Under the pieces are notes generated by a model. The model searched no databases. It was not told where the DNA came from and saw only the letters and a list, made by a program, of their open reading frames with translations. Shown one piece after another: positions 42,611 through 57,100 of a DNA stretch of 64,000 nucleotides (the stretch's first letter is position 1; every line of letters starts with the position of its first letter). A program made the position numbers and the translations under genes. This DNA is from Bedellia somnulentella (Eukaryota; Arthropoda; Insecta; Lepidoptera; Bedelliidae). The stretch covers positions 5,766,001 to 5,830,000 of the forward strand of contig OY755174.1 in NCBI GenBank assembly GCA_963576735.1. Reading direction: 5' to 3'.

Positions 42611-45600
42611 TACCTAATCACCACCTGTATAGCAAGCACGAGCACTATTTTATCGACACGATAACGGTTAGAATGAGATGGCAGTATACGATACTAAGTA
42701 AGTGCGTAAGAGATGGCTGCTTTATCCCACGCGATAACTAGTTTAAACACGGCTCGTGCTTGCCCTTCTGATGGTTATTTTGAAAATATATTTCATGTAC
42801 AGAATTGACCTCTCTACAGATTTATTATAAGTATAGATAACTCACTGCCAAAGCACCTAATATAATTTTGGTTGATGGAATGTAGTCAATTGGCATCTAA
42901 TGCAGTAAAATGGCGATCAAGTCTCTGCCCACTCAGATGGAAATTAATGGTTTGAGCACAAGTACATGTAACATTGTGCAATTCGCAAATGCACAATATG
43001 TAAATTATTGTTGCTCTGGCCCTAAAATTTGTCAATTTTGATAGTTTTATCTTAGAGCAGTGGGCAGCAGAAATAAGTGATGATGGCTTGTGGATATGGT
43101 TACCGAATTTCACTCGACCACACACACAGCACAAAGACTGAGAATTTAGTAAAATTTGGGTATCTCTTGTATACATATTAATGAGATTAGTTCCTATTTG
43201 GCTAAGCTGAGACTATCGGCACTTTGTACGGTTCTGGAAAACCTCCGGAGCTTCATCTATATTCATTACTCTTGTACTATGTGCTCTTTTATCCTACGGA
43301 CGCCTGTCTATCAGTATCGGAGCACATTATCTATTTTATATAAATGTACCCTACTGCATATCTTTTTTTATACTATATTGTATCAACTTTCGGCCCGCAC
43401 ATTGCTCAGCACATAACCTTATAATATTGTTTTTTTGAAGGACCTCATCTCTTTGCAATCACTCGGCTTTCTTGCTTTTCCTGCTACTACCCACTTTCGC
43501 GTAGGAGCTAGAACTGACTTGCCATAAGCTATTTATAGCTCCATATTACGTGTTTCCCCTTTTCACTGTTCTTTCCATGCATGTCTCATTCATTTTACAC
43601 TTCTACATCCTTAGTATACAAACTTGTTTTCTTTCGGTTTTATTTCTTTTCGCAAAGTCTATGATTTTGGTTTAGTCTAGATTCACACTCATTCAAAATT
43701 AGTCCCAGGTTGTGTTTGTGTGTCTTAGTTAATTGCGCAAAAACTGTATTCCCTAAGTTGATTGATTTTCGCCCAACTTTTTTTTGACAATTATTTCGAA
43801 ACATAAACGATTAATTATATGTATTTTGATAAGTCGAGGGGAAATCAAAGCGGTCTTCTTCCGCCAGGCACTCGTACCGTAAATCTGAAAGATTTTCATG
43901 TTCAAGTATGTTATGTTAGGTCAATTTATCAAAGCCAAATATAATCGGAAACGCTTCAAATAATCTGACGGTCAGTCAGCGGCTTCATTTCATAACCCTT
44001 AAAACGAGTAACCCTCTCAGTATGCTTTTCCATTTATAAGATTAACCCTATCGAAAGGGAAAGTTTGATAAACGAAAGGTTTTCATAACGCTTACCCAAC
44101 AAATGAAAAGGTTTCCCTTTTAAAACTCCTTGTGAGAGAATAATTTTGTAGGGATTTCCCTTTCAAACTGTAAAGAGTAAAAAACAACTTTTTAATAGGT
44201 AGACTTTATTTGCCTGAAACCACATGTCATGTGGGGATTACTTCAACCCTTTCGATAGGGTTATCTGAAGGGGTTTTCCTATTTTTTGGGGTTTTTAAGC
44301 GGCTTAAAATCTTCAGACAAATAGAGACCCTCAACAGGAAAAGCGCTTACGATTCCTGATGACAATACCACCATAAAAATCCCAGAGAAAGAACGCAATG
44401 TGCGAAACAAAAATTGTGTGTAAATTATTATATACCTCATGCATTGGGGCATATTATCAGATAAGTTGAAATTTAATGAGACAAAGATAACACTGTACGT
44501 GCATAAATACAATGAACTAAATTGCTAACGGCTGATAACACTAAACTAGGTGAATTAACTGATAAACTTCAACCGAAATTTATTATTATTACAGCCAGCT
44601 TACGGCACTACACACGAGTTCACACGACCCTAAAATCACTGGCAATATCGGGACAGTGGTGGGGAGAAAGGACCCTAGATCGTATCATAAATCGCCTCGT
44701 GTGTAGGGAACCTGATTTTTATCGTCCCTAAATCGTTCCGAGAAATTCATTTCACGAGAACTATTTTTTTTTGTCCGATATCCATACAGCAACAACTTAA
44801 AACTAAACTCCCTTTAAGTGGGAAATGGTACCCTTTGTAATAACGTTCACCAAATGAACGTACACCTACATTAGCATAACCAAAAATACGATTCTTAGTT
44901 TTTCTTTTTGTCAGTTTTTGTTTTAGTGTTCAAATGCAGTGGATAATTATATTCAAATCTGAAATCAGACGAGCAACTCAGACTTTTCTTAAGTACAAGT
45001 ATTTGTCTACTTTTCTAAGTGGTAAATAAAACTTTCGGCAAATAATCTAACGAAACCCTTCTTTCCAACAAGAAGAATCGTTATTAGTCATGTAACAGTG
45101 TGCGTGTGACGATATATTTTAATAGCGTGGATTTACTATCTTGATAAAATGTCGGTACACTGAACACCTTCAATATGAGTGAATATTCTTGTCATTTTAT
45201 TATAGAGACAATGATATTCAACATTCGTTGGATGAATTCGTAAGAACATACATACATATACTCATGCCTTTATTTTCCTTGAAATTTGTCAGAAGTGGCT
45301 TCTTATTACCGCTTATTAAGTGCGTTATTATAAAAGCAATAAGGTCAGAAGATCAAGTAAGTAAATATATACCTTAAAGCTGTAGCCAGAACTTCTTAAT
45401 TTAAAATTACTTGGAAATGGCAAACAAAAGGACATGCGTTAGTAATATCCTAAGCTGACATTCTACGCCAAATATAAACAAAATAAGAGTAACGTGGTCA
45501 CAGCCTATCTATAGCGCCGGTAATAGTAGTAGGGGAAGACATATTTAAATCAAACTAAGAAAGTTAAGCGCTTGTAGAGTATAAAATAAAAATGCATTAT

Positions 45601-45940
45601 GAAAATATTAAATAATTTATAAAAATAAAACACACAAGAAGTTTGTCACGATCATTCTAACTGACGATCTCTATAGCCTTACTGCCTAGCCCAATAGAAA
45701 CTAATAGTGTTCAAGTATGTATTTTAGTGTATAATAAAAGTAATCAATTTCTGTTTAAGGTGATTATTCGGCGATATGGCTAAGGAAAGATGATCAAAGT
45801 TAGCAATCCTTTGTTTTACAATTGTTTACGACTCTACACAAAAAGAGAATTTGAATCATCAAATATTGAAATAAACAACCAAGGGGGTGGGGCTGGGGGA
45901 CAGGCAGCTTTACAAGGTAGAAAAATTTGAATTGTAGTAG
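42610..45940. other. Repeat-rich intergenic DNA
   Basis: Contains an RTE-like tail fragment (43145-43440, reverse) and a small inverted repeat, aaccctatcgaaaggg near 44045 against ccctttcgatagggtt near 44250. No gene could be supported. Confidence 0.45.
43145..43440 (-). mobile_element. Degraded RTE-like tail fragment
   Basis: Reverse copy with gagactatcggcactttgta, cttcatctatattcattact and gcacataaccttataat, aligned in order with 14340-14670. Confidence 0.5.
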
Positions 45941-45944
45941 GTAA

Positions 45945-46200
45945 AGCCAACTTGCCCCCCCTGCGCCATCGGCTGTGAGTGATCGCAAAAGGCGTCTACG
46001 GCTATTGGGGCTTTTAAATATTTTTTGGGCGAGACAGTTGGAGACCCATCACCAACAACAACCTTTATTTTACAATCCTTTCCCCAATTAACTTCCAAAA
46101 GTGGCTGAGGACTTTCTTATTCCAAACCAAGATTTGCTAAACTTTTCGGGATTTATAGACATATCGGCGGCTAAAAGCCGTGGGCATATGAATATATATA
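45945..46200 (+). repeat. SINE-like family-1 copy
   Basis: gtctacggctattggggctt, gacagttggagacccatcac, aacttccaaaagtggctgag, then ggcatatgaatatata. Confidence 0.7.
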
Positions 46201-48134
46201 TAGTTAAAATTAATTAAGGCTTACAGGACGACGAGTTGAGACGTCGACTTCGACTATACTACGTGGTTATGGACCATTTGGTAAGGCTATCATAGCTAGA
46301 TCCATAGCTGCGATACCCGCTGAGAGAAACAAATAGAAGTGTAATGTTTCCTAGTCTTAGGTGCTAGTTTATTTGTGCATTGTATCATCGAGTTAGTATC
46401 CTTTTAGTAAATGGGTTTATTGTTATTTACTTTGAGCTAACTTATATCTAAGCCCGTATGTTTGAATGAATTTTGACTAAGTAATTCTAATTTTAATAAA
46501 CAGCTCCATCTTGAATGAAATTGATACACATTGCATTTTATCGAAAATATGGCCCGAATGTTTGCCTCCACTCCATAGCTGATTATTACATCTACATATA
46601 CAAGGTTAAATATTATTACTGAAAGCGGTTCGAAAAATGACGTTTTAGTTACTACAGACATATTCATGTGTCCAAATAATTCATTAGTAATGTATTCCCA
46701 AGCTGCTTGGAAAAGTAGACGTGCTTATGTTTTAACTGCCTAACATATAAAAACTACCACTTCCTCATAAGTTAAATTCAACAACAAATAGGTTAATGTT
46801 GCAAATTCATCAACTTGGAGCCAAGTAGAGCAAGAAGAGCGTATTCGATCATTACTATAGAAATAACTTGAATGTAACGAAAAGTGACAATTAATTACCT
46901 TAAGGATTTTATGAAAAAATAAAACAATACAAATTATCGACAATGTTTTTATTATTATTACATCATACATAAATAACATTTTCAATACCAACAAATATTG
47001 GCTTATTGCAAAGAAAATTATTGTTACTTCAGACCACCCACATAGCAAATCATAAAATTGGTCATAATTTGACATAGACCATTAATAAATAATAAACCAT
47101 TATTTGTTTTCTATATAATTATGGAAAGAAAAGGAACGTTTAAGTATCAATATTAGGGCTTCTTGTAAATGCTTGCCTATATGCCCATAAATAACAAAAA
47201 AAGAAATTTAAAAATTAATTTGATGAATTTAATTAACAAAAACGTCTGAAGAGATTTTATAACTGAGAACTAGGGTCTAAAAGTATAACTTTATAAATCC
47301 TGAACTAAATTATATGACTATTCTGCATATGCCGTTGGATTTGATTGGTGCAGACCCATGTTTTAATTGGATTTATATAGAGTAAGGTTTTTAAAACTTG
47401 GTGATAGATTGTTTTTCAAGAACCCATATACATGTAAACTCTGTTTTTTGTAACCAAGTAAGTTATATATATAAAATTATATTAAGTTTACCTAGGTATT
47501 TTATTTATAATCTAATAATAAGCTAAAAAACTCGACTGTGTAAACTGAAACTAATAAAAAAATTAATAATGCATAAGAAGACTATCTTTACTCTAATTTT
47601 TAATTCCGTAGAGTTGTGACAATTCTCGGTGTTGTAACTAAAAACGTAATCCATCCATTTAAGGGTAGTAAAAAATGACTTTTTAAGATAAATCCAAGTA
47701 TTTACTTGCTTCACGTAAAGTAATACAAAAAAAATAGTGAACGTTCGAATGCGCTCACGTTTTCTCGGTGTTTGCTGTTAGTTGTTGTTAAAACCTCGTT
47801 AGTTATATTTGTTAAGTTTCTGTTTACCGTAAATGCCTTTTTATGCATTTGCATCATCACCCTCAATAAAATGGATATATTCTAACAAATAAAATTAATA
47901 GACTCAGATGTTGAGACTCATATTGAAATTGGAAAATGTGTCTGGCCAAAAAGGTTTCTCTGGCATGTCAATAAATTACAGCTGTCAGAATTCTACGGAA
48001 TAAAAATTCTGATTATGTTTTGAAAATTTTATGCAATAAAAAAAACAAAACATTTACATCTAGTAAGACCCTAGGTATTGGTCTGAAAAACGGACCAAAG
48101 GACAGATTGGACTTAATTTGACAGTGACGTTTGT
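46200..48134. other. AT-rich intergenic DNA 3' of ribophorin II
   Basis: No gene or recognised repeat; short AT-rich frames only. The end next to 48135 is probably ribophorin II 3' UTR. Confidence 0.5.
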
Positions 48135-51100
48135 CTACCGTGCCTGCTTGTCGGCGACCAAGCGTCGTAGAAGCCGGTGTCCCGAGAGGAAGGTGACTAA
48201 CGCGAGCGGCAGAGCGTAGCGGACCGTCTCGAACATTGTCAGTTGGAGCCATACCACGCCGTATAAGGCTAGGAAACCTGGAAAAAAATTAACTTATGTT
48301 AAGTTGATAAACAAGCGTACGCAGAGCGATAATTTTAAGATTTATTAAGAAGATTCAACTATTTCTCCTCACCATGTAAAAAAAGATATACTATTCAATA
48401 TTTTGTTTTCGTTAGATTAAGTTACATACGAGGGGCATGCCAATAGAAGTTAGATACTCTTTTCTCATTTAATTGACACTGGCAAGCTATACACCATCTT
48501 ATAGGCTGGTTTTTTGTTGATATAATTGAATATAGAACACACTTCTTTTATTTATTTTTTATTTGAATAAGCATCATTTTTCCGAGAATCTGGCGGAAAT
48601 TCACTTGCAACAATGGAGCTCAGTCGACGTGATTTTCGCGCTATGATGAATATAGAACACACTTCTTTTATTTATTTTTTATTTGAATAAGCATCATTTT
48701 TCCGAGAATCTGGCGGGAATTCACTTGCAACAATGGAACTCAGTCGACGTGATTTTCGCGCTATGATTTATTATGATTTTCAAAAGGAATGTTTTGAACT
48801 TTTGGCTTCTACTTTTGGTAAGTCTGCTTGTTCCCGAACAACAGTATTCAATTGGTTTGCTAAATTTAAAAGACGACGGGATGTCTCGAAGACAGGACGG
48901 CCGCCAACCGCGGTCACGCAAGAAAACGTTCGTGCAGTCGAAAAACTTATCCGCGAAAACCGACGAATTACATATGTAGAGCTAGAGCGAGAACTAGGAA
49001 TTGGATCAGCAGCAATGCAAACCATAATTCACGACCACCTTTCTCTCCGTAAACGTTGTCCGAGATGGGTGCCGCAAAAACTTACCGATGAGCAGAAAGA
49101 CCGTTGGGTGGATTGGTGCCTATTCATGATAGATAAATTCAACGGAGGCGAGAAAAAAGACGTATATAATATACTGACTGGTGACAAAACATGGCTATAT
49201 AACTAAGATCCCGAACCAAAGCGACAGTCGACTGTATGGTGCTTTGAAGACGAGCCAACTCCAACGAAATGTCGCCGTGCACGAAGCACACAGAAACAAA
49301 TGGTCGCCTCGTTTTTCTGCAAAACGGGGCATATTGCTACTGTTGTGCTAGAGAATGAAAGAACGGTGAACTCCGAATGGTGTGTGGCAGTTTGTGCTCC
49401 AACAGTAATATCAGCTTGGTGTGACAAGCGACCGAAGTCAGGAATCCGGCACCTTCTCTGGCACCACGACAATGCGGCGCCGCACACGTCTGCCTGAAAA
49501 TGTGTCAATTCTCCTTCACCCGCCATATTCCCCTGACCTAGCCTTATGATTTTTACTTGTTTCCAAAAATCAAAGAAAAACTAAAGGGGAAGAGGTTTGA
49601 AAGCAGAAAAGATGCGCTGGTTGCCTATAGTTTCGAGATTTCTGAGGTATCTAAAGAAGAGTGGTCACAGGTATTTTCCAATTGTTTCAGACGTATGAAA
49701 AAGTGCATTCATGCTCAGGGTGAATACTTTGAAAAGATCGATACTTGTAATAAAGAATAAATTTTATAATTTTTGAGTATCTAGTTTCTTTTGGCATGCC
49801 CCTCGTATTGTTGATGTATGGTGTGATGTAAAGTGACCGGATCAAAGACTTCTACATCTTTAAATACTTTCGTATAAGATTGTTACAGTAAAATTTGTAA
49901 TGCAAAATAGTTATAAATTTGTCCTGAAAAAACAAAAGCATTTCAAAATTTGGTAAACAGTTTTTTGTCGTCTTCTTCTCTTTACAAAACACCTAGTGCA
50001 GCGACGGAAAATTCTATTTAATTTTAGTTTATATTATCTTAACGACACGGGCATGTTCCTTAAGATAACAGACAGCGATCACCATTCGCGGCGGTAGCGG
50101 GGAATACATGTTATTCCTACAACAACTTACTTCCAAGCGCCAAATAAAACACGAGCGCGCTCAACGAGAACGGCACAGTCTTCAAGTTGACGGACAATCA
50201 CCCCCACTGCCCCAGCAATAGGAGAAGCGGCGCGGCGGCGGCGAACACATACTACTACAACTCATTAAACTCACCTCCAAGTGCCAAATGAAACACGAGC
50301 GCACTCAACGAGAACGGCATATTCTTCAAGTTAACGGACAATGACCCCCACTGCCACAGTAATAAGAGTAGCGGCGCGGCGGCGGCGGCGGCGAACACGT
50401 CGGACAGCAGGCGCGGCGGGCGCGGGGACGCCGTGCGGAACGTGTGCGGCAGCTCCGGCAGCGGCCCGCGGGGGGCGGGGGGCGCCGCTGCAATGTACGA
50501 CGTGGATGCTATTACACACATATATAGACTTTATATAGTTTTAATGTATACAGGATTTTCTGAAATTCAACGATATCCTTGAACCAGTATGGCTTGCTCT
50601 AAGAAAACTAATATGAAAAACCACTTGTTTTTGATAAGGTTATTGTTGAATTTAGGGACACGTAAGTACCGGAAGCGAATGAGTACATTGGACTCCTTTT
50701 AACAAAAATTTTCTAAAAGATATTCTAAATCTCCGAATTTTTGAGCCCAGAAATCAATTCTAACAGTACAACATAATTACAATAAATAATCCACTAACCA
50801 GGTTTCTTAGCAGCAAAGGAGAGAGCCACGTCAGCCATCGGGTATAGCAGCGGCGCGGCGGCGGCGGAGTCTCCTACCACGAGCGACACCGTGAACTGGC
50901 CCGATATGCCGTTTAGCAGCTGGGACAGAGATGATACGCTCTGCGGAATTGAATAAAAATAATACAGTGTGAACACAGTTTTTTTTTTCTTGCACATCAT
51001 AGTTAAATAAATATAATATCAGTAAGGTCTTTAGGGTAGGTACACAAAAACATGGTCAAACAATGCAAAATATTTACTCAAAGACAAAATAAATGAAATG

Positions 51101-54100
51101 TTTGTTGTATCTACTTGTCACGTGACTACAATTTTTGTAAAGAGAAGAACACGACAAGAAACTCCTACTATTTTTTTGTAGTCCATTGAAAAGAAGATTT
51201 ATAGAGGTTGCAGGTAACTGAATAACTTTTGGGGCATTTGATTAAAATGCATAAGATGCCACGTGCAATAGCAGTTTCTATAATTTAATTAAGGGCCAGC
51301 GCTGACTGCCGGCATGGCATGGCAAAGGATTTCGGTAAAGATATAGCATTTTTAATCTTATTACCATGAGTATAGAATTCATTTTACTTCATTTTGACAC
51401 AACGATGTCGACGTTCTGTCCTACCGCGGCCTCCCTCGGCATCGTTGTGTCAAAATGAATTCTATATGCATGGCAATAAGATTAAAAATGCTGTATCTGT
51501 ACCGAAATCCTTTGCCATGCCATGCCGGCAGTGAGCGCCGGCCCTAAATCTATCTATTACTACCAAGATTGCACTTACCACTTCAACTTTGTAGGCCTTC
51601 GTGTTATCAGGCTCAGCAATGAATATAGTTTCAACATCACTTTTTTCGCTGGCGATCCTCACAAACGCTTGTTGTACTGTCACTGGCTTGTTAGCGGAGT
51701 CACGGATGGTGAACTTCAGTGTCAGCCTATGAAACCATAAAATATGATGATGTTTCCTATCTATGTTTGTGCTAAAATTTAAATAGGGTAGAGAAGGAAA
51801 TTATTTAATTGATTATGTTATAAATTGTCCCTTTAAAATCATACAGCTTATCCGGCGATCGTAGTATTAAAGTTAGTTGGTATATAATGATAAAAGTTTA
51901 CTAAATTTATATGTTACCCATGTATTCATAGACTAAACTTTCCATGAATCATGCATTAAACTCTTTTGTAAATAAGGTTATTCAAAATATCTAGATAATT
52001 ATGAATAAAGTACACAAAGAACTACTCACTTCTGCAAATGATCTGCTTGTAAAATCTCCTTCAACTTATTAGGATAGGTAACGGTGGTCAACTTGGGACT
52101 GGTGGTGCCATCTACATCACCGACCCCGATTTCGACACTGGGTACTTTGATTTCTCCCAAAACTGCGACATTTACGGCAGCGGTGGCCGATCCTGCGCTT
52201 AAAGCGATTTTATATACTCCGTATTGCGATTTGATTTTGCCCAAATTGAGGACGAAGGTAGAGGCGTCTTTTAGTGTCAAGGGTTGTTTGGATAGAACTA
52301 CAACGTCATCGGCAAGGCGGGTCCCAGATTGGGCGATCACTTCTTCGGGTTTGAGGTTCTTCAGCGGACGGCCGAGGATGTCGGTGACTGAGATCTCAAT
52401 GGATTCTGCGTCCATTGTTACGTACTTCTTGCCCTTCACTTTGATTGCAATCGGTGTTGGCTGAAACAGGTAATAGTGGATGTAAACAGTATGGTAGAAG
52501 CCAAGATTCCGAAGCATTTTTTTTTAAGAAAAAATGGGACGATTAGATTTAAGACATGAAGTTATTACCTGGTGTTCACAGTATCCACGTACAATAAATA
52601 AAATCATATACATGAGTGTGGGACATGTCAATTAACAGGTTGTATATGTAATAAGTTTTGCATTGATTTGAAGTATTTAAATGCATAGTCAAATAAAAGA
52701 AATAGCGTTCCATACTACATCTACATATAAACTAGAAGTGTGGCAAATTTCATATTACTCTTATTAAAGTGTCTTAAGTCTTCTGCTAAACGTATAAATA
52801 TACAGGTGATTCATTGTTCAACAATAACTTTGAACCAGGATGTCGGCCTACTGTGAAAAATATTGAATCCAATATTTGTTTTTATTGTTTATCCTAGAGT
52901 ATACTACCAGGCCAGTTTTCTGGTTCAAGTTTATCGTTGAGTTTTGGTACACAAAAAGATAAAGTAGTTATATCAATACATAGATAAAGGTATCTCACCT
53001 GTTCGTCCGCCAAAGCCATCGCCAAATCGAGCAGGCTGGCGGCTCCACCGGCGCCGGCCACCGCGCGCCGCGACGCCGCGAACACCGCGAACTTGCTACG
53101 TTGCTCTGTGGACAGCGGCCAGGGCTGCTTCTCCGATTGGCTGGCTCTGCGCATACCAATTTAGATTTATGTACGGATATAACACATACAGCACGAGGCC
53201 ACTATACTGGGGACAGAATAAACAGCAAAACTTCTAAACTCTTAAAACGGATCCCCAATGCTAACGCCAAAATCAAGCAAAGAGGCCCCCCCCGCGACCA
53301 TCTAAGCGTGCCGCGTTGCCACGGACACCGCGAACTTGCTGCGCTGCTCTGTGGACAGCGGCCAGGGCTGCTTCTCCGATTGGCTGGCTCTGCGTATACC
53401 AATTTAGATTTATGTACGGATATAACACATACAACACGAGGTCACTATATTGGGGACAGAATAAGCGGCAAAACTTCTAAACTCTTAAGAAGGAAACCCA
53501 ACGCCAAATCAAGCAAAGAGCCCCCCCCCCGCAACCATTTACGCGTGCCGCGAACACCGCGAACTTGCTGCGCTTGTCTGTGGACAGCGGCCAGGGCCAA
53601 TTTAGATTTTTAGAAAAATACAACTAGAGGCCACTATTCGTGGGATAGAATAAGCGGCAAAATTTCAAAACTCTTTAAAAGGAAGCCCAACGCTAACGCC
53701 AAATCAAGTAGACTGGCCGCTCGATTTGCATGTGAATATAGCACAGTCAACTTAAGGCCTATATCAGGGATAGGGGGATTGTGGACCTAACGCTAAGTAA
53801 TATAAGTATATCACTAAACATGGACGGTTTTAGAACTATATGCCTAGTGAGATAGTAATGAATCACTTTCTTATAACTATGTTACATCATATAATGAAGA
53901 ATGTTTACTTGTTTTGATTATTAGCAGACTACAGTCTCTGTCGAAAATAAAAAATACTAGTGAAAGAATTATGGCGACATGATAGTCCAGTGGGTAGAAC
54001 ACCCGCCCGAAAAACAGAAGGGCATGAGTTCCAATCCTGGGACGGGCCTACACCAATTTGTCTTTTCTAAAGTCATATGTGTGGTTAATTTATCATGGTT

Positions 54101-57100
54101 GCTAACGGTGAGGGAAAACATCGTGAGGAAACCCACATGGCCTGAGTTGTACTTAGTCATGTGACAGTGTATTCGTACAAAACGGCGATAGGCGCCCCCT
54201 ATCACGTGAGTACACTGTCTAAGCAAAACGTGGGTACCTTCTCTGGAAACTAGATGGCGCTTGCCATGTGAGTTCAGGAGTATTGGTACCTCTGCCAACC
54301 CCTTCGGGGATAAACGGCGTGAACGTTTATGTTATTATGTTATGAAAGAATTACTTCGATACGTCAATTAGTTTCCGATTTATAAGTAAAACAAGCTGTG
54401 ATATACGTCGCGCGCTGCTGGTTACGGTGTGACGTCATAGCACAACACGCTCAGTCTAGGTCGCTCAGTCCGCTCGCGCTCGTGCTCGTGCCGTAGATAT
54501 TATACTTAAATACTTTTAAAAATGTCTAATGCAAATAGGCTATTTGACAGTAATAAAAATATACATTTCTTTTATTTCATTAGTCTTAATATTTCTATTT
54601 TGGAGGTTTATGTAATAATGCGAGATAAAAATATTGCATTATTTCACTAAAATCCGTCTTCTAAAATAAGTATTTTTGATGTAACTGTCACGTGACTAAA
54701 AACGACCGTGATTGGCTATTTCTATAATGACGTAGATTGCACATAAACAGACTGTGTATCGCTTCGCTCATTGTTGTTTAATGCGGAATTGACGTCATTT
54801 GTGCTACTGCCGCCATATTACTTCAAGTCGCGTTTTCGCGGCACATTTGAATATTGCATTTTCTTTTTCGATTTTTTAATAAAATAGCTAAAATGAAGAC
54901 AGGAAAATATTTTTTAAGGGCTCCTTATAAACAAATTAACACCGTAAGATAGTTTTCAAAACTTAGTCAAATAGCCTATTACAAGGAAATCATGTGTTGA
55001 CTTATATATATGTATTGATTATTTGAGTTATGTTACCACACGCTAGTGTAGATCTAAAGCAAGTCGACCTGCTAGATCTAGTGGTTATTTCTAAATGAGG
55101 AATAGTTAATCTTTAAAACCGTCTGTTTAATTTAAAGCAACTTCCTGGTTTTTTAAGCAAAATGTTTTTAAGTTTATTTTATTAAAAATATAAGATTTTG
55201 AGATAATGTCGTCTAGTGTCTGCTTAGAATAGTAGCATTACTCCGTTTCTTCCGGTGGGTGTACGTATGAGGCGACTAACGGTACTGGGGCGTAAGGGAT
55301 TTTTGGGCGATGCGGTTGGAGACCCATCACTAACAACCTTTAGATTACAATCTTTTCCCCACTTAACTTTCCAAAAGTGGCTGAGGAATTTCTAATTCTT
55401 TAGCTCTAGCTACCCCTTCTAGGTATATATAGCCGTGAGTTTATGTATGTATAATGTGCGTTCTTTTTTTCACCATTTTTTGTGTTATCTATAGAGTTTA
55501 AATAATTACCGAGATTCTATGTAGTGTCGGCTTAAAATAGCACTACACCTTTTCTTTAATTTTATTAATTTGTCATACATATGTTCCTTCCAAAAATTTA
55601 CAATTGCATTTTTATTCATCGCATTTTGGCAACGAAATTACTATTTGTGGATTAATAATGCGCAACTATTAATCTATCTATTTTACACAGACTATCCGAT
55701 TGCCTTTTTTCAAATTCTTAATCTATTTTATTAATCGTATATTATTTTCTATTATTAAAATATTAACTAAATATGCGGAATAAACACAACAAAATACTGC
55801 GCAAAGCTATTCGAATCAAACCTACTGTAACTACTGGTGGCTTGATAGTAAGCGAAGCGGGCCGTTGCCGCGCAGCGTGTTGTGTTATGAAGTCACAAGC
55901 TGTCACGTGACTAGTGGCGGAACTTGATATTTTTCGAAACTTTGAATGCTTATAAAATCAAAACGACTACGTATTTTTGACTACAATAAAAAATAGTCTA
56001 TTTGAATACATACAGGCTTTACTGAAACAAAATTTCAAGCGACTTGGCGTACTTAGTATCATTCTTCATTATATCCCTTAACAACCTTAGCGTTTATTCA
56101 CTAAAATATTAGCCCACAGATTGGACTTTGGAACAAGACTGTCTAGACTCTAGACTATTTGTTAGTCCAGGATAATTATATTAACCGTATATCATATGAA
56201 ATGTACCAATCAGGAATAAACACAATTCAAAGTTCTCCATATTAGTGTACCGGATCATCTATACAAAAAGCGTGCACGTTTTTTTTATTATTACCAGACA
56301 TTTACTTGCTTTTGACAGAATATCGGCAATCGGATGCATACCTTGTTTTGTTATTGCTTAACCCCTTCAAGGGCAAAGGCAGAACCAAAAATAACACAAC
56401 GTTTAACAATTATTTTAATATAATATGTAAACCATTTATAAGGCAGAGGCCATATAGCGACCACCATAATTTCAACCTTACCCAGCTTCAAATAGAAGTG
56501 AAGTACAATGAATTTTTAATCATACATTGCCTCATAAAGGGTTAACTATATAGTTAATTTCTTAGCAACAGCCTTATAAACTTAAAAAAAAACATGACAG
56601 AACAAGCTAGAGAATAGACCTGTCAAAACCATATAAAATACATAAAATCTTACATGCTATAACATATAGGTTAAAATAATGTACCAAATATGAATATTAC
56701 CTGTGCACAGCAGACAGCAGCGCGGCCGTGGCGGGCAGCCCCCCTTCGAAGTGCAGCGCGCCGCCCGACTCGTCCGCCGCCGCCAGCGCCGCCTCCGCGC
56801 GCGACACCGTCCAGCGGGTGCAGCCCATGTGCTCGCACAGACCGAACACCAGCGCGTAACTGTAAATATGTTGTGTTAGGATTCACAACGAAAACGGTTT
56901 GGGAGGGGGAATGTTCATGTGGATGCGCTGTAGCAAGCAAAAAGTGGGTACTATGAACAACGCGTGACAAACATGCCACTGAAAGTGTAGTGCCCTGCCA
57001 GACTCGTTCCTAGCGGTGCAGCCTATGTGCTTGCAGAGACCAAACAGCACGTAACTAGTATGCATCAGATATAATAATGATGAATTCTTTGGGAATATTA

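Noticed and set aside
50331..50538. Alanine- and arginine-rich frames on both strands
   Set aside because: Other frames of the GC-rich RPN2 exon 9, which has clear homology and splice sites in one frame only.
54416..54850. Candidate promoter with CRE-like gtgacgtcat motifs
   Set aside because: Its motifs recur elsewhere in the window within repeats, and no gene starts nearby.
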